Below, piece after piece: positions 34,817-44,021 of a stretch of 62,562 bases of DNA (positions are counted from its first letter, which is position 1; each line of letters begins with the position of its first letter). A program made the position numbers and the translations under genes. This DNA is from UBA652 sp964598235. GTDB taxonomy: Bacteria; Pseudomonadota; Gammaproteobacteria; Nitrosococcales; Methylophagaceae. Where the stretch lies: the NCBI GenBank assembly GCA_964598235.1, contig CAZRAY010000005.1, forward strand, positions 1-62,562, written 5' to 3'. A model generated the notes under the pieces. It had not been told where the DNA came from and searched no databases. It saw only the letters and a list, made by a program, of their open reading frames with translations.

Positions 34817-35718
34817 GCACTGCTTTTAAATCGGGTTATGTGGCCATTATTGGTCGGCCAAATGTAGGCAAGTCAACGTTAATCAACTACGTATTAGGCC
34901 AAAAGCTGTGTATTACTTCACGGCGGCCACAAACGACACGCCATCGTGTGTTGGGCATTAAAACAACCGAACAATCTCAATTAATTTATGTTGATACACC
35001 TGGGTTACATCCTGATAATAAACGCGCCATGAATCGTTATATGAATCGTGCCGCGGCAGGGTCTATTGAAGGCGTGGATGTGGTTTTGTTCTTAGTGGAA
35101 GGTTTAACATGGACAGATGAAGATGCTTTGGTGTTAGAGCGGCTTCGTACACATGCAACGGCACCTGTTATCTTGGTGTTGAACAAGGTTGATAAGTTGA
35201 CTGACAAAGATGCGTTGTTGCCACAAATTGAAAAACTAAGCGAGGCTTTTGATTTTGCGGGTATTGTACCTATTTCAGCACGGCGTGGTCAGAATGTAGA
35301 CACATTAGAGAAAACAATTCTAAAGTTCATCTCAGAAGGTGAATTAATCTATCCTGAAGAACAGTTTACTGATCGTAGCAGTCGTTTTTTGGCCTCAGAA
35401 TTGGTTCGGGAGAAATTGTTTCGCCATTTGGGTCAAGAGCTACCTTATTCATTAACAGTAGAAATAGAAGAATTTGATGAGAAGGATCCGAAGATGCTAC
35501 GGGTTGGTGCGGTGATTTATGTTGAGCGGGCGGGCCAAAAAGGAATTGTGATTGGCAAGAAAGGTGAGTTACTGAAGTCAATCGGCAAAGAAGCCCGTAT
35601 TGATATGCAAAGTTTGTTTGATACGAAGGTGTTTTTGCGCTTATGGGTGAAAGTACGGGATGGCTGGTCTGATAATGAAAGGATGTTACAAAACCTAGGT
35701 TACAAAGACGAATTGTAG
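34813..35718 (+). CDS. era: GTPase Era
   Basis: Ras-like GTPase that chaperones 16S rRNA 3'-end maturation. 301 aa: GRPNVGKSTL (G1), DTPGLH (G3), NKVDK (G4), then a C-terminal KH domain with GIVIGKKGELLKSIGKEAR. The ATG overlaps the rnc stop (ATGA), so translation is coupled. A palindromic repeat element begins right after the stop and separates it from recO. Confidence 0.98.
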   Translation: MSTAFKSGYVAIIGRPNVGKSTLINYVLGQKLCITSRRPQTTRHRVLGIKTTEQSQLIYVDTPGLHPDNKRAMNRYMNRAAAGSIEGVDVVLFLVEGLTWTDEDALVLERLRTHATAPVILVLNKVDKLTDKDALLPQIEKLSEAFDFAGIVPISARRGQNVDTLEKTILKFISEGELIYPEEQFTDRSSRFLASELVREKLFRHLGQELPYSLTVEIEEFDEKDPKMLRVGAVIYVERAGQKGIVIGKKGELLKSIGKEARIDMQSLFDTKVFLRLWVKVRDGWSDNERMLQNLGYKDEL

Positions 35719-35719
35719 C

Positions 35720-35845
35720 GTTAGCACATTCATCTTTTGCCCCATAGCGGTGTTATTTTTGTACTCGAATAATCACATATTAATATATGCTCCTATTCTC
35801 CATGCGAAAATGTCTTGCTATGGAGCAAAGTCTAAATGCGCTAAC
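35720..35845 (-). repeat. Palindromic intergenic repeat, copy 2 (long arms)
   Basis: A 126-bp imperfect palindrome. The 29-bp outer arms (35720-35748 and 35817-35845) match at 23 of 29 positions, both containing GTTAGC, CATT and CCATAGC. Internal order on the minus strand (CCATAGCAAG, GAGAATAGGAGC, ATATATTAATATGTGA, TAACACCG, TGGGGCAAAAG) parallels copies 1 and 3. It fills the era-recO interval. Confidence 0.7.
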
Positions 35846-35861
35846 ACTACAATTTTAGACT

Positions 35862-36602
35862 GTGGGGCGCACGTTGAAACTTAAATTAGAGAATGCCTAT
35901 ATTCTGCATCAGCGACCATATCGAGAAACGAGCTTACTATTAGATTTGTTTAGCCGTGAGCAAGGGGTTCGGCGAGTCGTAGCGAAAGGTGTGCGGAATA
36001 AGAAACGCAGTCAAGCCGGATTGTTGCAAGCATACCAGCCACTGTGGGTGAGCTGGGTTGGGCGTAGTGAATTGCAGACGTTAACCATGAGCGAATCAGC
36101 TGGGCCTCGGCACCAGTTACAGGGGAATGCTAATTTATGTGGCCTATACTTAAATGAATTGTTACTACGGTTATTAGCGATTCATGACCCTGCACAAAAG
36201 ATATTCCAATTATACGAAAATACCTTAGTCCAATTAGCAGATAAAACTGAAACTGAACTTGTGCTCCGTTTATTTGAAAAACAACTATTACACGCGTTGG
36301 GATATGGTTTGGCATTGACGCATGAAAGTGATACACATCTCGCACGGGATGATAAGTCACAGTATTACTATCAACCGAATGAAGGTTTGTGTCGCTGGCA
36401 TGCAGGCGCGCCTGCGGCAAAAATTTCAGGGCGCGCATTGCGACAGTTAGACGAAGAAGCTGGTTTTGATATGGCGGGATTATTGGAGATTAAACAGCTG
36501 ATGCGTGGCATAATGCAGTTTTACTTAGGTGATAAGCCGCTAAAGAGTCGGCAATTATTTGCAGAAATGAATGCAATGAGACCTCAGGATAAAAAAGGAT
36601 AA
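35862..36602 (+). CDS. recO: DNA repair protein RecO
   Basis: Recombination mediator of the RecFOR pathway; loads RecA on SSB-coated DNA. N-terminal OB fold with ENAYILHQRPYRETSLLLDLFSREQGV and VAKGVRNKKRS, then a helical C-terminal domain. 246 aa from GTG 35862. The in-frame TTG at 35874 has GGGG about 6 bases upstream and would start MKLKLENAYILHQRPY, matching relatives better, so the start is uncertain by four codons. pdxJ follows after 6 bp. Confidence 0.93.
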   Translation: MGRTLKLKLENAYILHQRPYRETSLLLDLFSREQGVRRVVAKGVRNKKRSQAGLLQAYQPLWVSWVGRSELQTLTMSESAGPRHQLQGNANLCGLYLNELLLRLLAIHDPAQKIFQLYENTLVQLADKTETELVLRLFEKQLLHALGYGLALTHESDTHLARDDKSQYYYQPNEGLCRWHAGAPAAKISGRALRQLDEEAGFDMAGLLEIKQLMRGIMQFYLGDKPLKSRQLFAEMNAMRPQDKKG

Positions 36603-36608
36603 ACAACC

Positions 36609-37337
36609 ATGGCCATTTATTTAGGCGTTAACATTGATCATATCGCAACATTACGGCAAGCACGCGGTACACGCTACCCTGATCCTGTACAAGCAGCAAT
36701 CGAGGCAGAACAAGCGGGTGCAGATAGTATTACCGTACATTTGCGTGAAGATAGACGACATATCCAAGAACGTGATGTCGCATTGCTCAGCGATATTTTA
36801 CTGACGAAAATGAACTTGGAAATGGCGGTAACTGATGACATGTTGGCAATGGCTGAAAAATATCGTCCTACAGATTGTTGTTTGGTACCAGAGAAACGAG
36901 AAGAATTGACGACGGAAGGCGGCCTCGATGTGGCGGGACAGATGAGCAAAATGCGCGATGCTTGCCAGCGATTAGCCGCGGCGGAGATTGCAGTTTCTTT
37001 ATTCATCGACCCAGATAAAACGCAAATTGATGCCGCTGTGGATTGTGGTGCACCTATTATTGAACTACATACGGGACGTTTTGCTGATGCGAGCAACCCC
37101 GCCGAGGTGAAGCTGGAACTTCAGCATATTATTGATGCCGTACAGTATGCTCATGAAGCGGGATTGCAAGTGAATGCGGGCCATGGTTTAAATTATCAAA
37201 ATGTCAGTGCGATTGCTGAAATTCCACAGTTGGTTGAGTTGAATATTGGTCATGCGATTATTTCTCGTGCTTTTTTCACTGGTTTACAGGAAGCAGTACG
37301 CGAAATGAAACGATTAATGGTTATTGCCCGAGGTTAA
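36609..37337 (+). CDS. pdxJ: Pyridoxine 5'-phosphate synthase
   Basis: Condenses 1-deoxyxylulose 5-phosphate with 3-amino-1-hydroxyacetone phosphate to form pyridoxine 5'-phosphate (vitamin B6). 242 aa, TIM barrel, starting MAIYLGVNIDHIATLRQARGTRYPDP; further motifs HLREDRRHIQERDV, CCLVPEKREELTTEGGLD, ELHTGRFA and NAGHGLNY. In the conserved recO-pdxJ-acpS order. Confidence 0.98.
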   Translation: MAIYLGVNIDHIATLRQARGTRYPDPVQAAIEAEQAGADSITVHLREDRRHIQERDVALLSDILLTKMNLEMAVTDDMLAMAEKYRPTDCCLVPEKREELTTEGGLDVAGQMSKMRDACQRLAAAEIAVSLFIDPDKTQIDAAVDCGAPIIELHTGRFADASNPAEVKLELQHIIDAVQYAHEAGLQVNAGHGLNYQNVSAIAEIPQLVELNIGHAIISRAFFTGLQEAVREMKRLMVIARG

Positions 37338-37342
37338 GCGAG

Positions 37343-37714
37343 ATGATCGGTATTGGTACAGATTTAGTGCACATCCCGCGGATGACAGCATTACTCTATA
37401 AACATGGAGATCGGGTTGCGGAAAAGATTCTGACCGAACTGGAATTACAAGATTTTCGAACGGCAGTATCTCCAGCGGCTTTTTTAGCGAAACGATTTGC
37501 CGCCAAAGAAGCCACAGTAAAAGCTTTTGGCTCTGGCTTTCGAAATGGCTTGAGCTTACGCCATATTGGGGTGAAGAATGATGATTTAGGTCGCCCTTTA
37601 TTATGCTTTTATGAACAAGCAGAAATAGTGGTGAACGAGAAAAAAATAAACCAAGCATTGCTGAGTTTAAGTGATGATGGTGACTATGCATTGGCATTTG
37701 TCACATTAAGTTAA
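37343..37714 (+). CDS. acpS: Holo-[acyl-carrier-protein] synthase
   Basis: Transfers 4'-phosphopantetheine from CoA to ACP. 123 aa, typical size. Mg-binding Asp in IGIGTDLVHIPRM and Glu in AKRFAAKEATVKAFGSGFR. Five bases separate it from pdxJ and 11 from cysM. Confidence 0.97.
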   Translation: MIGIGTDLVHIPRMTALLYKHGDRVAEKILTELELQDFRTAVSPAAFLAKRFAAKEATVKAFGSGFRNGLSLRHIGVKNDDLGRPLLCFYEQAEIVVNEKKINQALLSLSDDGDYALAFVTLS

Positions 37715-37725
37715 GAGGCAAGGTA

Positions 37726-38613
37726 ATGACAGATTTTCCGACCATAGAATCCTTTATTGGTAACACGCCCTTAGTACGCTTGCAGCGCTTACCGGGACAT
37801 GCCAGCAATACGATTTTAGTTAAATTGGAAGGCAATAATCCAGCGGGCTCGGTGAAAGATCGACCTGCATTGAATATGATTCAACAAGCAGAAGCGCGAG
37901 GTGATATTAAGCCTGGCGATACACTGATTGAAGCGACCAGTGGCAATACGGGCATTGCCTTAGCGATGGCAGCGGCAATTAAAGGTTATCGCATGGTGTT
38001 GATTATGCCAAAGAAGATGAGCGTGGAACGACGGGCGTCAATGCGTGCTTATGGCGCTGACATCATCTTGGCAGAAGGGATGGAAGCCGCTCGCGACATG
38101 GCGTTAGATATGGAAAAACAAGGGAAAGGCAAGGTACTGAATCAGTTTGCTAATATTGATAATCCATTGGCACACTATGAAACAACAGGCCCTGAAATTT
38201 GGCGAGACACGGGCGGTAAAATCACCCATTTTGTTAGTGCGATGGGCACGACGGGCACCATTATGGGCGTGTCGCGCTATTTAAAAGAACAAAACCCAGC
38301 GGTAGAAATCGTAGGTGTGCAGCCAGTAGAGGGCGCGAAGATTCCAGGGATTCGTCGCTGGCCAGAAGCCTATTTACCCACCATATTTGAAGCCGACAGA
38401 GTAGACCGTACGTTAGATATGGAACAGGAAGTGGCGGAAGATACGATGCGGCGACTGGCGACTGAAGAAGGTATCTTTGCAGGGGTATCTTCTGGTGGTG
38501 CGGTGGCAGCAGCATTACGCTTATCAGAACAGGTGAGCAATGCAGTGATTGTATGTATTATCTGTGATCGGGGTGACCGTTATATTTCAACGGGCGTGTT
38601 CCCCGCTGAGTAG
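37726..38613 (+). CDS. cysM: Cysteine synthase B
   Basis: PLP enzyme forming cysteine (or S-sulfocysteine from thiosulfate) from O-acetylserine. 295 aa: PLP Lys in NNPAGSVKDRPALNM, EATSGNTGIALAM, and phosphate-binding GTTGTIMGVSRYL. CysM rather than CysK is inferred from the short length, the KDRPA variant and the acpS-cysM synteny seen in pseudomonads. The YdbH-like gene starts 4 bases after its stop. Confidence 0.93.
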   Translation: MTDFPTIESFIGNTPLVRLQRLPGHASNTILVKLEGNNPAGSVKDRPALNMIQQAEARGDIKPGDTLIEATSGNTGIALAMAAAIKGYRMVLIMPKKMSVERRASMRAYGADIILAEGMEAARDMALDMEKQGKGKVLNQFANIDNPLAHYETTGPEIWRDTGGKITHFVSAMGTTGTIMGVSRYLKEQNPAVEIVGVQPVEGAKIPGIRRWPEAYLPTIFEADRVDRTLDMEQEVAEDTMRRLATEEGIFAGVSSGGAVAAALRLSEQVSNAVIVCIICDRGDRYISTGVFPAE

Positions 38614-38616
38614 GTA

Positions 38617-40935
38617 ATGTATTGGGCTAAATTTTTCTTAGCAATCAGCCTACTAATGGCTAGCGCTTTCTCTGGCGCAGTTGAGTCGATCAAAATCGAA
38701 TTGGATTCTGCTTGGCTGACGGATGATACTGGGATTCGAGGGGAAGGGATCCAGCTCTCATTGGGATTAGAAAATGACGGTTTATTGTTGCTCGGAGAGG
38801 CAAGAGTATTGCAGCTGCCAGCACCTTATGGCCAGATGAAAAAAGTCCACTTGCGTTGCCCTCAGTTTGTCCTTATTCAAGAAAAATTTAGCTGCCAGCG
38901 CGGTACGCTACAATTTGTGCACACTGAATTTGGTCAGCAAAAATTACAATTTTCCTTAACCGGGAATAGCAAAGAAGCCGATTATCATGTTGCGATACAA
39001 GATATGGCACTAGCGGAAGGGCGTTTGAAGCTCACGGCAGAAGTGAAAGATAAACAGTGGTCTGCCAAAATTACTTCTCAGCAGCTTGCAGTGCCTGTGG
39101 TATTCGCGTTGGCGAGCCAGCAGGAGAATAATGTTATTTTATTACCGCTGACGACATGGTTATCCGATGCAACAGTCAATTTAGAAGTTGCATTATCGGG
39201 CCAAGATGCGCTTGAACAACTCAAATTTTCCGCTGAGTGGTTTGCTTTGGGCGCAGCAGCAGGTACAGCAACCATAACAGGGGGGTGGCAGGCGGCGGAT
39301 GGCACATGGTTGGCAGATGTGACTAGTCAGAATCTGGGCATATCCGACTTATTAGGCCTAGTAACAAGTTATACGGATAATGCCACATTGTTGATAGCAA
39401 AATCATGGTTATCATCTGGGCAGGGCAATGTGGGATTACAGTTAAAGGGGAAAAACAATCAGCTTGATTCTGCGAGGCTAATATCAGATTGGAATAATGT
39501 GAGTGGTAGTGATGAGGCTGGGGAATATGTGTCTGAAGCCGTCTCTGCTGTTGTGACGGGAGAATGGCAACAGGGGACGTATGACTGGTTGTTTAATGCT
39601 GAGATAAACTCAGGGCAGGCCTATGTGGCACCTATATTTTTAGATTTTGAGGCACAGGAAATTGCATTAAATGGCCAAGGTCAGTGGGAGCCGAAAGGGC
39701 AGAAATTGCATATTTCAGACGCTGCAATATCACAAGCAGGGGTGACTCGAGCAGGGTTTAGTGCGGCGGTCAATGTTGCAGATTGGATGCAATCTGATAT
39801 ATCTGTGCAGTTTACTAAAACCGATGTGGCGATGCTATATGAAATATGGCTACAACCTTTTTTATTGTCTAATGCAGCGGGTAAAATGACCTTATCGGGT
39901 GAAGCTGAATTAAGCTTAAATAAACAGGCCGATGATTACCAGCTGGCATTAGTATTAGATACGATTTCAGTAAAGGATGAGGCAGGGCGATTTCAGCTAG
40001 ATGCGGTGTCAGGTGAATTAGGTTGGACTAGTTTGAGTCAGCCAATTCAGAGCACATTGCGCTGGCAAGGTGGGCTGCTTTATGCCATTCCTTTTGGCGC
40101 ATCGTCATTTCAGATGGAAAGTGTGGGGGCACAATTACGACTAACACAGCCTTCAGTATTACCTATTTTAGATGGCGCACTTACGATTTCTGAATTTGCA
40201 CTAGAACGACCGTTAGACGACAGTACAAAATGGTCTTTTGCGGCAGTATTAAGCCCAGTTTCAATGCCTCTGTTGAGTGGAAGCCTAGGCTGGCCGAGCT
40301 TATCTGGGCAGTTATCTGGGCAGATTCCTCAGGTGGCCTACCAATATAAAAAGATCACGATGGATGGCGACCTATCGGTTAATTTGTTCGATGGACAGGC
40401 GATTGTTCAAGATCTAGAATTAGATGACCCTTTTGGTGCGTTGCCCCAACTGTCAGCCAATATTGATATGACAGAAATAGATTTGTCATTATTAACAGAA
40501 ACATTCGACTTTGGGGGGATTACAGGTAAGTTGGATGGTTATATTCATGATTTAAGGTTATCTAACTGGCAAGCCGTGGCGTTTGATGCCGCGTTTGCAA
40601 CGCCAGAAGGTGATAAACATCGTCGTCGAATCAGTCAAAAGGCGGTTGAGCAGCTAACAGAGGTGGGCGGTGGGCCAAGTGCGGCCTTGTCAAAAAGCTT
40701 TTTACGTTTCTTTGAGGATTTTTCCTACCAAAAGATGGGTCTAAGCTGTAAGCTACGTAATAATGTGTGTGACATGGCTGGCGTAGGCGATGCATCACCG
40801 GGATATTACATTGTGAAAGGCGGTGGTCTGCCACCCCGGATTAACATCGTGGGATATACAAAACGCGTTGACTGGTCTGATTTGTTAGCACGGTTAAAGG
40901 CGGTGAGTGAAAGTGATGGACCCATCATAAAATAG
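38617..40935 (+). CDS. YdbH-like AsmA-superfamily envelope protein
   Basis: 772 aa with an N-terminal signal/anchor (FFLAISLLMASAFSGA). Most of the protein is beta-rich with no sharp motifs. The C-terminal 200 residues match the YdbH/'dicarboxylate transport' domain: TGKLDGYIHDLRLSNWQAVAF, RRISQKAVEQL, FLRFFEDFSYQKMGLSCKLRNNVCDMAG and YYIVKGGGLPPRINIVGY. YdbH is one of three redundant AsmA-like proteins (with TamB and YhdP) implicated in phospholipid transfer to the outer membrane. The adjacent lipoprotein gene, 11 bp on, is the expected partner. Confidence 0.82.
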   Translation: MYWAKFFLAISLLMASAFSGAVESIKIELDSAWLTDDTGIRGEGIQLSLGLENDGLLLLGEARVLQLPAPYGQMKKVHLRCPQFVLIQEKFSCQRGTLQFVHTEFGQQKLQFSLTGNSKEADYHVAIQDMALAEGRLKLTAEVKDKQWSAKITSQQLAVPVVFALASQQENNVILLPLTTWLSDATVNLEVALSGQDALEQLKFSAEWFALGAAAGTATITGGWQAADGTWLADVTSQNLGISDLLGLVTSYTDNATLLIAKSWLSSGQGNVGLQLKGKNNQLDSARLISDWNNVSGSDEAGEYVSEAVSAVVTGEWQQGTYDWLFNAEINSGQAYVAPIFLDFEAQEIALNGQGQWEPKGQKLHISDAAISQAGVTRAGFSAAVNVADWMQSDISVQFTKTDVAMLYEIWLQPFLLSNAAGKMTLSGEAELSLNKQADDYQLALVLDTISVKDEAGRFQLDAVSGELGWTSLSQPIQSTLRWQGGLLYAIPFGASSFQMESVGAQLRLTQPSVLPILDGALTISEFALERPLDDSTKWSFAAVLSPVSMPLLSGSLGWPSLSGQLSGQIPQVAYQYKKITMDGDLSVNLFDGQAIVQDLELDDPFGALPQLSANIDMTEIDLSLLTETFDFGGITGKLDGYIHDLRLSNWQAVAFDAAFATPEGDKHRRRISQKAVEQLTEVGGGPSAALSKSFLRFFEDFSYQKMGLSCKLRNNVCDMAGVGDASPGYYIVKGGGLPPRINIVGYTKRVDWSDLLARLKAVSESDGPIIK

Positions 40936-40946
40936 GAGAATGATAG

Positions 40947-41552
40947 ATGAATATAGTAAGAAATATGAGTTTGGGAATGATGAGTTTATTGCTATTGTCC
41001 TGCGTGACGATTAATATTTATTTCCCTGAAGCGGCGGCAGAGCGTGCGGCAGATATTATTATTGATGATGTGTGGGGGAGCCGTCAGGAAACGGTAACTC
41101 CACCTGAATCTAATGATGACCCAGAGGCGAATTTAGCCAGACCTGCAATGCCCGTTGCGATGCAGGTGTTAGATTGGTTTGTGCCAGCAGCACAAGCAGC
41201 CAGGGTCGATTTAGATATTAGTTCGCCTGCGATTGCAAGCTTACAGGCGAGCATGAAGACACGTCATAGTGCGCTGAGTGCACATTATGCTAGCGGTGCT
41301 GTTGGGCTCACCAATAGTGGTTTGATTGCAGTGCGAGATGCGAAAGTGTTGGCATTAAAAGATCGTAATAAGGTGAAAGCATTAGTGGCCGATGAGAATA
41401 AAGATCGGAATGCGCTTTATGCTGAAATTGCGCGTGCTAATGGCCATCCGGAATGGGCAGATCAAATTCGTGATACCTTCGCCGCGCGTTGGGTGAGTAA
41501 TGCTTCAAGTGGTTGGTGGTATCAGCAAGCAGGGGCATGGCAGCAAAAATAA
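40947..41552 (+). CDS. YdbL-type (DUF1318) lipoprotein with YnbE-like N-terminal segment
   Basis: 201 aa. A lipobox (LLLLSC, Cys19) follows a hydrophobic leader, then VTINIYFPEAAAERAADIIIDDVWG. The C-terminal half is the YdbL/DUF1318 domain (ASMKTRHSALSAHYASGAVGLTNSG, ARANGHPEWADQIRDTF, NASSGWWYQ). In E. coli, YnbE (a small lipoprotein with an ITIN-type strand) and YdbL (periplasmic) are separate and act with YdbH. Here one lipoprotein seems to carry both features and no separate ynbE is seen. Confidence 0.8.
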   Translation: MNIVRNMSLGMMSLLLLSCVTINIYFPEAAAERAADIIIDDVWGSRQETVTPPESNDDPEANLARPAMPVAMQVLDWFVPAAQAARVDLDISSPAIASLQASMKTRHSALSAHYASGAVGLTNSGLIAVRDAKVLALKDRNKVKALVADENKDRNALYAEIARANGHPEWADQIRDTFAARWVSNASSGWWYQQAGAWQQK

Positions 41553-41580
41553 GTTAAAATACCCACATTAAGTAAAAACA

Positions 41581-41619
41581 CGAATCCAGTGCCGGGTAAC
41601 CGTCACTGGATTCGCTTTT
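41581..41619 (+). terminator. Terminator after the YdbL-type gene
   Basis: CGAATCCAGTG and CACTGGATTCG form an 11-bp perfect stem with a 12-base loop followed by CTTTTG, between the lipoprotein gene and rlmD. Confidence 0.8.
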
Positions 41620-41634
41620 GTAAGGAAAACACAT

Positions 41635-42975
41635 ATGGCCGAACGCCGCCGCCGTCGTCGCAGACAGAAATTACCACAAGAACCTGTTGAAGTTAATATT
41701 GAATCTTTATCACACGAAGGAAGAGGGATTGCCCATATTGATGGGAAAACGATCTTTGTTGATGGCGCCTTAGCGGGAGAACGGGTTATGTTTCAATATA
41801 CCCGTAAGCATCGTAAATATGATGAGGGGAAGGTGGTCGAGATTTTATCTGCTGCTGAAGATCGGATTGCGGCAAAATGTGAACATTTTGGTGTGTGTGG
41901 TGGCTGCAGCTTAATGCATATGTCGCCAGAGGCACAATTAACGCTGAAAGAAGGCACCTTACGGGAGCAATTAACGCACTTTGGGAGCCTAGCGCCCGAA
42001 AACTGGCTAGGCCCGTTAAAAGGGCCTTTATGGGGGTATCGTCGGAAAGCACGATTGGGCGTGAAATATGTGACTAAGAAAGAGCGGGTGCTGGTGGGGT
42101 TTCGTGAAAAAGGCTCGCCTTATTTGGCCTTGCTGAATCAGTGTGAAGTATTGGCACCTTCAGTGGGGATGCGTTTAACCTCATTGGCAGAGATGATTGC
42201 AGGATTGGAAGTCTATAATAGAATCGCTCAAATTGAGGTGGCTGTTGATGATGAGAACACGGCATTAGTATTTCGTAATTTAGACCCCTTGAGTGCGGAA
42301 GATTTATCTAAGTTAGTAGCATATGCCAAGGCAGAAGATCTGTGGATTTATTTGCAACCGGGCGGCCCAGATACCGTGGCACCCTTGTGGCCAGAAAATC
42401 CACAACTAAGCTATGCGCCCGAAGCAGGTTTGGAAATGGATTTTGCACCGACAGACTTTACCCAAGTCAATGCTGAGATTAATCAGAAGATGATTGTGCG
42501 GGCGATAGAGATGCTTGAAGTGAATGAGGATGATCGCATACTCGATTTGTTTTGTGGTTTGGGTAACTTTACCTTGCCGTTAGCAAAACGAGTGAAAGAA
42601 GTGGTGGGGGTGGAAGGCGATGCGTCGTTGGTGGCGCACGCACGTCGTAATGCAATCAAGAATGGCTTAGATAACGCTGTATACGAACAAGCTGATTTAA
42701 CCCAAACCGCATTAAAAGATTATCCTTGGGCAGCAGCAGGATTTAATAAAATTCTATTAGACCCACCGCGCAGCGGGGCATTTGAAGTGTTGCCACAATT
42801 GGCGGCATTAGGCGCGGAGAGATTGCTTTATATCTCATGTAACCCAGCGACGCTGGCGCGTGATGCAGGGGCATTAGTGAATGAGCATGGTTATCGTTTA
42901 GTCTCTGCTGGGATCATGGATATGTTTCCACATACGACACATGTGGAGTCGATTGCATTATTCGTAAAAGCCTAA
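41635..42975 (+). CDS. rlmD: 23S rRNA (uracil-1939-C5)-methyltransferase RlmD
   Basis: 446 aa SAM-dependent enzyme. Arg-rich N-terminus and TRAM domain (SLSHEGRGIAHIDGKTIFVDGALAGE), [4Fe-4S] ligands C82, C88, C91 (CEHFGVCGGC) and C170 (LNQC), methyltransferase core DLFCGLGNFTLPLA, LDPPRSGAFEVL and the catalytic loop YISCNPATLARDA. The 3' end overlaps convergent pyrC by 4 bp. Strong RBS TAAGGA. Confidence 0.95.
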   Translation: MAERRRRRRRQKLPQEPVEVNIESLSHEGRGIAHIDGKTIFVDGALAGERVMFQYTRKHRKYDEGKVVEILSAAEDRIAAKCEHFGVCGGCSLMHMSPEAQLTLKEGTLREQLTHFGSLAPENWLGPLKGPLWGYRRKARLGVKYVTKKERVLVGFREKGSPYLALLNQCEVLAPSVGMRLTSLAEMIAGLEVYNRIAQIEVAVDDENTALVFRNLDPLSAEDLSKLVAYAKAEDLWIYLQPGGPDTVAPLWPENPQLSYAPEAGLEMDFAPTDFTQVNAEINQKMIVRAIEMLEVNEDDRILDLFCGLGNFTLPLAKRVKEVVGVEGDASLVAHARRNAIKNGLDNAVYEQADLTQTALKDYPWAAAGFNKILLDPPRSGAFEVLPQLAALGAERLLYISCNPATLARDAGALVNEHGYRLVSAGIMDMFPHTTHVESIALFVKA

Positions 42976-44021
42976 GTGCTTAGGTGAGTTACCTGCCAGC
43001 TAATTGTTTGACCTGCTCTCATTGGGATAAGTGGTTGGCCTGCAAAATCAAGTGTTTTAGGCACCTGCCAATCTTGTTTTTGTAAGGTGAGCTGTCGTGT
43101 GTTTCGTGGTAAGCCATAAAAATCGGCACCAAACTCACTGGCAAAGCCGGCGAGTTTATCGAGTGCCCCAGCCACTTCAAAGGCTTCGGCATAAAGTTCA
43201 AGCGCCGCGTGGCTGCTATATATTCCGGCACAGCCACAGGCGCTTTCTTTTTTATCTTTTGTGTGTGGCGCACTATCTGTACCAAGGAAGAATTTGGGGT
43301 CGCCGCTGGTTGCCGCACTAATTAACGCTTGCTGGTGGGTATTACGCTTCAACACGGGTAAGCAATAGTTGTGTGGATGAATGCCGCCAACCAATAAATC
43401 ATTTCGGTTGAGTAAGAGGTGATGTGGGGTAATCGTTGCAGCGATGGGATGGGCGCTGTCACGGACAAAATCTACCGCATCACGGGTTGTGATATGTTCG
43501 AAAACAATTTTAAGGGTAGGAAATTGAGTGGTTAGAGGTATTAATACCTGATCAATGAATGTTTTTTCACGATCGAATATATCAATATGTTTGTCTGTCA
43601 CTTCGCCGTGAACTAATAGGGGGATGCCAAGTTGCGCCATTTTCTCCAGTGCATTACTGCAATGTGCTAAATCAGTAACGCCAGCTTCAGAATTAGTTGT
43701 CGCACCCGCTGGATATAATTTAACGGCATGGATTTGTTGGCTATCATATGCCCGTTGAATCTCATCGGAACTGGTATTGTCTGTGAGATAAAGGGTCATT
43801 AAAGGTTGGAAGTTATTTCCCGCAGGCCGTGCTTGTAAAATACGTTGTTGGTAAGCAAGTGCTTGCGCTGTTGTGGTGATGGGAGGCTGTAAATTTGGCA
43901 TGATAATAGCGCGACCAAAATAATATGCGGTATCAGACACGGTTCTATTGAGCGCTGGACCATCCCGCAAGTGGAGGTGCCAGTCATCAGGTTGGGGGAG
44001 TGTGATTTTATGTGTATTCAT
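42972..44021 (-). CDS. pyrC: Dihydroorotase (class II, PyrC)
   Basis: Third step of pyrimidine synthesis, cyclising N-carbamoyl-aspartate. 349 aa from the ATG at 44021 (MNTHKITLPQPDDWHLHLRDG); a longer open frame to 44141 has no conserved residues. Metal ligands include HLHLRDG, the carboxylated Lys in HAVKLYPAG, LVHGEVTD and FEHITTRDA; the catalytic Asp is in FLGTDSAPHTK. No strong Shine-Dalgarno is visible. Monocistronic. Confidence 0.96.
   Translation of the reverse strand: MNTHKITLPQPDDWHLHLRDGPALNRTVSDTAYYFGRAIIMPNLQPPITTTAQALAYQQRILQARPAGNNFQPLMTLYLTDNTSSDEIQRAYDSQQIHAVKLYPAGATTNSEAGVTDLAHCSNALEKMAQLGIPLLVHGEVTDKHIDIFDREKTFIDQVLIPLTTQFPTLKIVFEHITTRDAVDFVRDSAHPIAATITPHHLLLNRNDLLVGGIHPHNYCLPVLKRNTHQQALISAATSGDPKFFLGTDSAPHTKDKKESACGCAGIYSSHAALELYAEAFEVAGALDKLAGFASEFGADFYGLPRNTRQLTLQKQDWQVPKTLDFAGQPLIPMRAGQTISWQVTHLST

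Noticed and set aside
42971..42984. CCTAAG-tg-CTTAGG palindrome between rlmD and pyrC
   Set aside because: The 6-bp stem with 2-base centre and no T tract is too weak for a terminator, and it mostly consists of the two gene ends.
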